From NCBI RefSeq assembly GCF_022179305.1, contig NZ_BPQP01000036.1, forward strand, positions 59,079-123,078: a stretch of DNA of 64,000 nt. Direction: 5' to 3'. The stretch comes from Methylobacterium iners. GTDB taxonomy: Bacteria > Pseudomonadota > Alphaproteobacteria > Rhizobiales > Beijerinckiaceae. A program made the position numbers and the translations under genes. The notes beneath the pieces are model-generated. The model ran no database searches, was not told the DNA's origin, and saw only the letters and a list, made by a program, of their open reading frames with translations. Positions 57,815 to 64,000 of the stretch are shown here, in pieces. Position 1 is the stretch's first letter. The number at the start of each line of letters is the position of its first letter.

Positions 57815-58459
57815 TCAGGGGGTGGGTGCAGCCGCCAGCGCCTCGGCTGCGGCTTCCGCCGCGATGCCGATCGCGGCGCCGACGATGACATCGGACGGGA
57901 AGTGGGCTCCGCGCAGGACCTGGATGAACGCGACGGCCGCCGCTCCCCCGTAGGCGGGGAACCGAACCTCCGGATAGGCACGGCCTACGGCGCGGGCGAC
58001 CGCGACACTCAAGGCCGAGTGGCCGGAGGGGAAGGATTGCCAGGGCCCTGCGTTGGGACCGAGCCAGCCCTTCACGTAGAAGCCTTCGTCCATGAGGACG
58101 TTCGGCCTCGTGCGGTGGACGAGCCGCTTGGCCGTCATCTTCGTGAGGCTCGCCAGTACGCCTGCCCCCAGCATGCGTCTCCCCGCGTCGGCCAAGCGCC
58201 GGTCCCGAGCGGCGAGCCCCCACACCAGCGTCCCGGCCGACAAGGCGAGAAGCGCCCTCCACCCGCCGACCTCGCCCAGGGTGCCGAGGGCTCGCACGCC
58301 CGGCCGGTCCTTCGCGCGGGCCAGCGTGAGGCCAAGCGCGATGTCGGCGGCCTCGCAGCGCGCAGCCCATCCTGCCTTCAGCACTGCGTTTCGGATCGTG
58401 GCGTCGGACGGCATGGCCGACAACGCGTCTGCACGCGGTTCAGGTTCACGCGACCTCAT
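57815..58459 (-). CDS. PAP2 family phosphatase
   Basis: The 214-residue protein shows the three PAP2 motifs: KRLVHRTRP, SFPSGHSALS and RGAHFPSDVIVG. It removes phosphate from lipid or small-molecule substrates at the membrane. Hydrophobic helices surround the motifs. A start at 58414 is possible. It converges on the low-complexity gene (17-base gap) and is divergent from the AsnO-like gene. Confidence 0.85.
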   Translation of the reverse strand: MRSREPEPRADALSAMPSDATIRNAVLKAGWAARCEAADIALGLTLARAKDRPGVRALGTLGEVGGWRALLALSAGTLVWGLAARDRRLADAGRRMLGAGVLASLTKMTAKRLVHRTRPNVLMDEGFYVKGWLGPNAGPWQSFPSGHSALSVAVARAVGRAYPEVRFPAYGGAAAVAFIQVLRGAHFPSDVIVGAAIGIAAEAAAEALAAAPTP

Positions 58460-58772
58460 TCCTGGGTCATCGACGCCGTTGGTCCGGCACCCGCCGCGCC
58501 TTGCGCCTCGGCCAAGACCAGCCTCTTGAGGGCGGGTTTCGTCCCGTCTCGCGCAACTCCGCCGTGTCGACAAAATGAGCAGGCGACCGTCGGACCCAGC
58601 AGGAACCGCGGCCATTCTCGGCCGTATTAGGCAGTATTGGGTTGTGTCGGCGGTCTGTCCGGGCGGGACGGCAGTTCCGTTCGCAGAGCATCGGCCGGGT
58701 CCCGCGACGACGTCTTCGGGCACCGCGGCTGGCCATCGCAAGATCAAGATCAAGAGGACGTAGGGATCATCA
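58460..58772. other. Divergent intergenic region
   Basis: These 313 bases hold the promoters of the PAP2 gene and of the amidotransferase gene. One EcfG-like promoter candidate is listed separately (58602-58626). No small gene with a convincing start is seen. Confidence 0.5.
58602..58626 (+). promoter_or_regulatory. EcfG-type promoter candidate
   Basis: GGAAC at 58602-58606 is followed after 16 bases by CGTA at 58623, one mismatch from the EcfG consensus GGAAC-N16/17-CGTT. It lies about 147 bases before the AsnO-like gene. Stress control would suit a predicted osmolyte or peptide pathway. The match is by eye. Confidence 0.35.
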
Positions 58773-60542
58773 ATGTGCGGCGTATGCGGCGAGATTAGCT
58801 TCGACGGGCCGGCTGATTCCGTCGCCGCCCAGGCGATGGCGGAGAAACTCAACGACCGAGGCCCGGACGGAGCGGGCGTCTTCGCCCAAGGACGCGTCGC
58901 GTTCGGCCACCGCCGGTTGAAGATCCTCGATCTCTCCGAGGCCTCCCAGCAGCCGATGCTGGACCCGGAGCTCGGCCTCGCCATCGTCTTCAACGGCTGC
59001 ATCTACAATTTCCGCGACCTGCGCGACGAGCTCGTCGCCAAGGGTTACCGCTTCTTCTCCACCGGCGACACGGAGGTCGTCCTCAAGGCCTATCACGCTT
59101 GGGGGCCGCGCTGCGTCGAGCGCTTCTACGGGATGTTTGCCTTCGCGATCTGCGAGCGCGACAGCGGCCGCGTGGTCCTGGCGCGCGACCGGCTAGGCAT
59201 CAAGCCGCTCTACTTCGCCGAGCCCCGCGGCAAGTTCCGCTTCGCCTCGACGCTGCCGGCGCTGCTGGCGGCCGGCGACATCGACACGACGATCGATCCG
59301 ATCGGCCTGCACAACTACATGAGCTTTCACGCGGTGGTGCCCGCGCCGCGCACGATCATCCGCGGGGTGCGCAAGCTCGCCCCGGCGACGATCTTGATCA
59401 TCGAGCCCGACGGCTCGCGCAAGGAGACGCGCTACTGGACCGTTCAGATGGGTCCGCGCCCCGAGGACCGGAACGTCACGGAATCGGACTGGCGCCAGGC
59501 CGTCCTCGACGCCTTGGCCACGGCCGTCGAGCGCCGCCAGGTGGCCGACGTGCCGACGGGCGTCCTCCTCTCCGGCGGCCTCGACAGCTCGCTCCTCGTA
59601 GCCCTCCTCGCCCGCAAGGGGCAGACCGGGCTGAAGACCTTCTCGGTCGGCTTCGACGCGGTGAACGGCATCGAGGGCGACGAGTTCAAGTATTCGGACA
59701 TCATCGCCCGGGAATACGCGACCGACCACGTCAAGATCGCGGTGGACGCGTCGCGGACCCTCGAGGCCCTGCCCGCCACGATCGCCGCGATGGCCGAGCC
59801 GCAGATGAGCCACGACGCGGTCGGCTTCTATCTCCTCTCCCAGGAGGTCTCGAAGCACGTGAAGGTGGTCCAGAGCGGCCAGGGCGCCGACGAGGTCTTC
59901 GCGGGCTACCATTGGTACCCGAAGATGATGGGCTCGAAGGATCCCGTCGCGGATTATGCCAGCGTCTACTTCGACCGCGACCACGCGGAGATGCGCGAGA
60001 CGCTACGCTCCGAGCTCATCGGCGAGGATTACAGCCGGGACTTCATCGCCGACTTCTTCGCTGGAGCCGGGGACGTGGAGGCGATCGACAAGACCCTGCT
60101 CCTCGACACGCAGGTCATGCTGGTGGACGACCCCGTCAAGCGCGTCGACAACATGACGATGGCCTTCGGGCTGGAGGCACGGGTGCCGTTTCTCGACCAC
60201 GACCTCGTCGAGCTCGCGGCCCGAATCCCGGCGGAGCTGAAGGTCCGTGACGGCGGGAAGTACATCCTCAAGGAAGCCGCGCGCAAAGTCCTGCCGCGGG
60301 ACGTGATCGACCGGCCGAAGGGCTACTTTCCCGTCCCCGCCCTCAAGCACATCCGCGGCCCCTACCTCGATTTCGTGCGCGGGGTGCTGGACGCGCCGGC
60401 GGCCAGGGATCGCGGCCTGTTCAACCGCGCTTACGTCGACCGCCTGCTCGCGGACCCGGACGGGACCCTGACGCCGAAGGGGCATTCCAAGCTCTGGCAG
60501 GTCGCCCTCCTCGAGTGCTGGCTGCAATCCCATGGAGTATGA
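58773..60542 (+). CDS. asnO: AsnB/AsnO-like amidotransferase
   Basis: The 589-residue protein has an N-terminal class II glutaminase domain (nucleophile Cys2 in MCGVCGEISF, then FNGCIYNFRDLRDELV) and an asparagine-synthetase ATP pyrophosphatase domain (PTGVLLSGGLDSSLLVALLA). The length and SFHAVVPAPRTI-type features match the group annotated as N-acetylglutaminylglutamine amidotransferase, which makes a dipeptide-amide osmolyte. The usual partner (an acetyltransferase/ATP-grasp synthetase) is absent here; a YbdK-like ligase follows with an 11-base overlap instead. The substrate is therefore uncertain. Confidence 0.85.
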   Translation: MCGVCGEISFDGPADSVAAQAMAEKLNDRGPDGAGVFAQGRVAFGHRRLKILDLSEASQQPMLDPELGLAIVFNGCIYNFRDLRDELVAKGYRFFSTGDTEVVLKAYHAWGPRCVERFYGMFAFAICERDSGRVVLARDRLGIKPLYFAEPRGKFRFASTLPALLAAGDIDTTIDPIGLHNYMSFHAVVPAPRTIIRGVRKLAPATILIIEPDGSRKETRYWTVQMGPRPEDRNVTESDWRQAVLDALATAVERRQVADVPTGVLLSGGLDSSLLVALLARKGQTGLKTFSVGFDAVNGIEGDEFKYSDIIAREYATDHVKIAVDASRTLEALPATIAAMAEPQMSHDAVGFYLLSQEVSKHVKVVQSGQGADEVFAGYHWYPKMMGSKDPVADYASVYFDRDHAEMRETLRSELIGEDYSRDFIADFFAGAGDVEAIDKTLLLDTQVMLVDDPVKRVDNMTMAFGLEARVPFLDHDLVELAARIPAELKVRDGGKYILKEAARKVLPRDVIDRPKGYFPVPALKHIRGPYLDFVRGVLDAPAARDRGLFNRAYVDRLLADPDGTLTPKGHSKLWQVALLECWLQSHGV

Positions 60543-61740
60543 TCCGGAAGTCCTGAGGGGCTTCGGCCCCAAGCAGTGGCTGTTCGAGCGGCTGCTCGCC
60601 GGTCTGGCCTCGTCGGAGACGCGCGCCAAGGACGCCTATTCCATCGGCATCGAGGAGGAGTACTTCCTCTCGGACAGCCGGACGAAGCATGCCGCCTGCA
60701 CGACGCCCGACGTCCTCTTCGCCAACGCGAAGGCCGCCACCGAGGGCCGTGTCGACCGCGAGTTCCTGCAGACGCAGGTCGAGGCAGCAACGCCGCCCTA
60801 CGCCAGCATGGGCGAGGCTCGCGCCGAGTTGCAATACATCCGCCGTACGCTCGCAACGCTCGCCTCCGAGCACGACCTCGCGGTGCTGGCCTGCGGCACC
60901 CATCCCACGGCCCGGTGGAGGGATGCCGCGCAAAGCGAGCACCAGCGCTACAGCGCGATCATGGACGATCTCCAGATGATCGGCGCGCGCAACATGCTGT
61001 GCGGCATGCACGTCCATGTGGAGCTCCCCGATCCCGCCCGGCGCGTCAGCGTGATGTGTCGGATGATCCCGTACCTGCCGCTGTTCCTGGCGCTCTCGAC
61101 CTCGTCGCCGTTCTGGCAGGGACGGGCGACGGGGCTGCGGGGCTATCGGCTCGCGGCCTACGACGAGCTGCCACGCACGGGCATCCCGGAGCTGTTCCCG
61201 ACGACGGAGGCGTTCGACGCCTACGTGGCTGCGCTGGTCGCCTCGGGCGTGATGAAGGATGCGAGCTACGTCTGGTGGATGATCCGGCCCTCGCCGAAAT
61301 ATCCCACGCTGGAATTGCGGGCGCCCGATTGCTGCACCCGCCTCGACGACACGATCGCGATCGCGGCGCTCTACCGCGTGCTCGCGCGGCATCTCGACCT
61401 GAACCCGGGGCACAACGGGGAACTGGACGCGGTCTCGCGCGCCATCGCCCAGGAGAACAAGTGGCGCGCGCAGCGCTACGGCGTGCACGGCACCTTCGTG
61501 AGCCGGGAGGGTGCCGTCCCAGTAGGCGAACTCGTGGAGCAGGTCCTCGCGCTGACGGCGGAGGACGCCGAGGCCCTCGGCTGCAGCGCCGAGGTCGCGC
61601 ATTGCCGAACCATCGTCGCGGAGGGGACGTCGGCGGATGCCCAGCTCGCGATCTTCCAGGCGCGGGAGCGGGAGGCCGGGCCCGACGCGGCGCTTCTCGC
61701 GGTGGCGGACTGGATCGCCGAGAACACCGTGAACGGCTGA
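60532..61740 (+). CDS. YbdK-like carboxylate-amine ligase (GCS2)
   Basis: The 402-residue protein has the glutamate-cysteine ligase type 2 pattern: SIGIEEEYFLSD, LCGMHVHVELP, SSPFWQGRATGLRGYRLAAY and MIRPSPKYPTLELRAPDCCT. Such enzymes join the side or main carboxylate of an amino acid to an amine with ATP. The ATG at 60532 overlaps the end of the asnO-like gene, so translation is coupled. The amine partner is unknown; it could build the dipeptide that the AsnO-like enzyme amidates. Confidence 0.88.
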   Translation: MEYDPEVLRGFGPKQWLFERLLAGLASSETRAKDAYSIGIEEEYFLSDSRTKHAACTTPDVLFANAKAATEGRVDREFLQTQVEAATPPYASMGEARAELQYIRRTLATLASEHDLAVLACGTHPTARWRDAAQSEHQRYSAIMDDLQMIGARNMLCGMHVHVELPDPARRVSVMCRMIPYLPLFLALSTSSPFWQGRATGLRGYRLAAYDELPRTGIPELFPTTEAFDAYVAALVASGVMKDASYVWWMIRPSPKYPTLELRAPDCCTRLDDTIAIAALYRVLARHLDLNPGHNGELDAVSRAIAQENKWRAQRYGVHGTFVSREGAVPVGELVEQVLALTAEDAEALGCSAEVAHCRTIVAEGTSADAQLAIFQAREREAGPDAALLAVADWIAENTVNG

Positions 61741-61856
61741 CGCGCGTCGGGCGATCGATCCATCCTCCGAGGTGGCGTGCCGGCTCGCCCTCAATCTGGC
61801 CCACTCCCATCGTCAGGATCGAGTCCGGACCGGAATGAATTTGGGAGAGGTGGTTC

Positions 61857-62696
61857 ATGTGCCGTTGGATCGCGTATCGTGGCTACACGACCGCGCTGGA
61901 ACATTACGTCACCGAGCCCACCCACTCGCTCGTCTCACAGAGCATCCACGCCCTGGAATCCACCGCCGCCACGAACGGCGACGGCTTCGGCCTGGGCTGG
62001 TACGGCGATCATCCCGAGCCGGGGCTCTACCGCGAGATCCGGCCGGCCTGGTCGGACGAGAACCTGCGCTATCTCTGCCGCCACCTGCTCTCGCACCTGT
62101 TCTTCGCCCATGTGCGGGCCGCGACCGGCACCCCGATCACGCGGCAGAACTGTCATCCCTTCGCCTGCGGAACCTGGCTGTTCATGCATAACGGCTACAT
62201 CGGGGACTGGACGCGCCTGCGCCGGCAGATCGAGGCGCTGATCCCCAACGAGCTTTATCCCTCGCGCGCCGGCACCACGGATTCGGAGGCCATCTTCCTC
62301 GCGATCCTCGGTGCCGGTCTGCTCGGGCCAGGGCCCCGCCGCGACCCGATCGACGCGACAGTCCGCACACTTGCCGCGCTCACCGATCTCGTCGGCGGCA
62401 TCGACGACGGGCATCCCTTCCGCTTCACGGCCGCGCTGGCCGATGGCCGGGACCTCTACGCCTTCCGCTACGCCGCCAACGATGCGGCCAACAGCATGTA
62501 TTACCGCGCCTCGGACGAGGGCGTCGTCGTCGTCTCGGAGCCGCTCGACCGGGAGCATGCGAATTGGATCGCGGTGCCGGACAACAGCGTCGTGATCGCG
62601 CGCAGGGACGAGGCCGTCCAAGTCGTGCCCCTGCAGGAATTCGGCCTCGAGCGCCGTGCGCCCCTGCCGAGGATGCAGGTTCAACTGAGCGTCTGA
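61857..62696 (+). CDS. Class II glutamine amidotransferase (YafJ type)
   Basis: The 279-residue protein starts MCRWIAYRGY, with Cys2 as the nucleophile after removal of methionine, and has the glutaminase motifs TNGDGFGLGWYGDH, FFAHVRAATGTPITRQNCHP and FMHNGYIGDW. It supplies ammonia or acts as a gamma-glutamyl hydrolase (EgtC-like). It follows the YbdK-like gene on the same strand after 116 bases with a GGGAG site, so it probably joins the same pathway. Confidence 0.88.
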   Translation: MCRWIAYRGYTTALEHYVTEPTHSLVSQSIHALESTAATNGDGFGLGWYGDHPEPGLYREIRPAWSDENLRYLCRHLLSHLFFAHVRAATGTPITRQNCHPFACGTWLFMHNGYIGDWTRLRRQIEALIPNELYPSRAGTTDSEAIFLAILGAGLLGPGPRRDPIDATVRTLAALTDLVGGIDDGHPFRFTAALADGRDLYAFRYAANDAANSMYYRASDEGVVVVSEPLDREHANWIAVPDNSVVIARRDEAVQVVPLQEFGLERRAPLPRMQVQLSV

Positions 62697-62854
62697 CCGT
62701 CCGACGCTCCATCCTCGGCGGTCCTTGCCGGGGCGGCCAGGACTGTTGGTCCAACTCCCTTGTCGGGCGCCCTCGCCCCTCCTGACCAAGACGCCGCATC
62801 GAACTGGAACTTGGGCCTCGACCCGCCGCTTTCCCGACGAAGAAAGGCGTGTTG

Positions 62855-63523
62855 ATGCCCAAAGCCGTGATCTTCGACGTGGACGGAACCCTGATCGATT
62901 CCGTCCCTCAGCACGCCAAAGCCTGGCAGGACGCCTTCCGCGACTTCGGCCATGACATCCCGTTCGAGGACATCCGACGGCAGATCGGCAAGGGCGGCGA
63001 TCAGCTTCTGCCGGTCTTCCTGTCCGAGGACGAGCTGAAGGAGAAGGGCCAAGCGCTGGAGACGCACCGCTCGGGGATCCTCAAGGAGCGCTACCTGCCG
63101 ACCATCCGGAGCCTCGCGGGGAGCCGCGCGCTCATCGAGCGCCTGCTGGCCGACGGCAAGCAGCTGGCCCTGGCCTCGTCCGCCAAGGAGGACGAACTTC
63201 AGACCTACAAGACGATTGCGCATATCGAGGATCTGATCGGCACCGAGACCTCCGCGGACGATGCCGCGCACAGCAAGCCCCACCCGGACATCTTCGAGGC
63301 CGCCCTGAAGCGGCTCAGCGGGATCGCGGCCGGAGACGCCGTCGTGGTCGGCGACACCCCCTATGATGCCGAGGCTGCCAGCAGGGCCGGCATCCGGACC
63401 ATCGGGGTGCTGAGCGGCGGCTGGTCGGCGGAGGAGCTGAGGCAGGCCGGCTGCATCGCGGTCTACGACGACCCGGCCGACCTGCTCGCCCAGTACGACC
63501 GCTCACCCTTGGCCGGACCCTGA
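62855..63523 (+). CDS. HAD family hydrolase
   Basis: The 222-residue phosphatase has DVDGTLIDS (motif I), ALASSAKEDE (motif II), the lysine in HSKPHPDIFE and VVGDTPYDAEAA (motif IV). The cap domain is of the phosphoglycolate phosphatase/beta-phosphoglucomutase kind. The ATG at 62855 follows an AAAGG site. It lies downstream of the amidotransferase gene; whether it shares a pathway is not known. Confidence 0.88.
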   Translation: MPKAVIFDVDGTLIDSVPQHAKAWQDAFRDFGHDIPFEDIRRQIGKGGDQLLPVFLSEDELKEKGQALETHRSGILKERYLPTIRSLAGSRALIERLLADGKQLALASSAKEDELQTYKTIAHIEDLIGTETSADDAAHSKPHPDIFEAALKRLSGIAAGDAVVVGDTPYDAEAASRAGIRTIGVLSGGWSAEELRQAGCIAVYDDPADLLAQYDRSPLAGP

Positions 63524-63577
63524 CGAAGGCAGGACGACCGCGCATCTCGAAGACCAGGCGCGTTGCGGTTCCGCCGG

Positions 63578-63817
63578 TTACGAACCGGTCCCGACGAGGT
63601 CCGACAGGGTGACGCCGAGCGCCCAAGCCAGCCGCTCGAGCGCGCTGACGTCCGTCGAGCCACCCTCGCCCCGCTCGATCGCCTCGACGACGGCAACCTC
63701 GACATCGGCGAGATAGGCAAGATCCTCGACCGGCAGACCGAAACGCAGCCGCGCTGCGCGAACATTACGAGCAAGGGTCATGAGGAGGGCACGAGGTCGA
63801 TCCGGCTGATCCGGCAT
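63578..63817 (-). CDS. Small XRE-family helix-turn-helix protein
   Basis: The protein of 79 residues from this start has a Cro/C1 helix-turn-helix: VRAARLRFGLPVEDLAYLAD, then VEVAVVEAIERGEG and ALERLAWALGVTLSDLV. The start is uncertain; an ATG at 63781 gives 67 residues and an ATG at 63925 overlaps the stop of the gene to the right. It is probably a DNA-binding regulator. The target is unknown. Confidence 0.6.
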   Translation of the reverse strand: MPDQPDRPRALLMTLARNVRAARLRFGLPVEDLAYLADVEVAVVEAIERGEGGSTDVSALERLAWALGVTLSDLVGTGS

Positions 63818-63924
63818 ACCCCTAAATGGGGTCTCGGGGTGCCTCGGTTGGAGGGTCTGCGGCATCTCAGCAGGGCCCATCGTACGCGGGATCGCCGGCA
63901 GCGAACTTGTCGAACAGGCCGCCA

Positions 63925-64000
63925 TCAGGCCGTCTCAAGGCTGTGCGCCAGATCGGCTGCCTCCCCGCCGTCCGACACGGGCTCGGGCAGACCGAGGTGT
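63925..64000 (-). CDS. C-terminal end of a gene cut by the window
   Basis: The minus strand reads an open frame HLGLPEPVSDGGEAADLAHS followed by LETA and a TGA at 63925-63927. It is the 3' end of a gene that starts beyond the right edge. Too little is visible to assign a family. Confidence 0.35.
   Translation of the reverse strand, partial: HLGLPEPVSDGGEAADLAHSLETA

Noticed and set aside
54942-57981. Long open frames on both strands overlapping the low-complexity protein gene
   Set aside because: They arise from high GC and repeats; they are Arg/Pro-rich, lack domains and good starts, and the frame of the 956-residue protein has the ribosome site and operon position.

Overview
The window looks like chromosomal DNA of a high-GC alphaproteobacterium of the Methylobacterium/Methylorubrum group. 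The main reasons are the divergent ethylmalonyl-CoA mutase (ecm/meaA) and crotonyl-CoA carboxylase/reductase (ccr) pair, the Rhizobiales-style pyruvate dehydrogenase operon with a lipoyl domain on E1-beta, several EcfG-like sigma factors, homospermidine synthase beside an ornithine decarboxylase, and many Uma2-type genes. No rRNA, intact tRNA, CRISPR array or intact insertion sequence was seen.

Layout. Bases 1 to about 5,200 are AT-richer and fragmentary: a phosphotransfer (Hpt) protein, an SOS operon (LexA box, small gene, umuD, umuC), a 247-bp degenerate second copy of the umuC 3' end, two C-terminal remnants of serine resolvases, and several tiny genes, one with a stress-type promoter and a clear terminator. 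This resembles an eroded mobile island. It is followed by a DUF6894 gene and an EcfG-like sigma factor. From 6.1 to 13.5 kb lies the pyruvate dehydrogenase operon (pdhA, pdhB, DUF5076, Uma2, pdhC, DUF559, lpdA, all on the minus strand), preceded by ftsB. From 13.6 to 20.7 kb are a LysR regulator, mntR, dps, an L,D-transpeptidase, an sbcD-like nuclease, a GNAT and a periplasmic glucan biosynthesis protein. From 21.4 to 25.0 kb is polyamine synthesis (ODC, GNAT, homospermidine synthase). From 26 to 30 kb are surface polysaccharide genes. From 30.2 to 33.8 kb are ecm and ccr of the ethylmalonyl-CoA pathway, then leuD, a lytic transglycosylase and RidA.

From 36.5 to 44.6 kb lies a predicted amidoligase or peptide-modification cluster: two transglutaminase-fold proteins, a fused ATP-grasp/alpha-E protein and, divergently, a zinc peptidase. 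The minus-strand genes are joined by 4-base ATGA or GTGA overlaps. From 44.6 to 49.2 kb are a FIST sensor, a hybrid histidine kinase and a LuxR response regulator, then a histidine phosphatase and a cysteine hydrolase. From 49.4 to 51.5 kb are one intact and one frameshifted EcfG-like sigma gene and an XRE regulator. All three carry a related TATACAGT dyad upstream, which suggests a small shared regulon.

From 51.7 to 57.8 kb is a type I secretion pair followed by a 956-residue low-complexity protein. From 57.8 kb to the end are a PAP2 phosphatase and a second predicted amidoligase locus (AsnO-like amidotransferase, YbdK-like carboxylate-amine ligase, class II glutamine amidotransferase), then a HAD phosphatase and a small XRE protein. 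The best candidates for poorly described biology are the two amidoligase loci and the sigma/XRE regulon.
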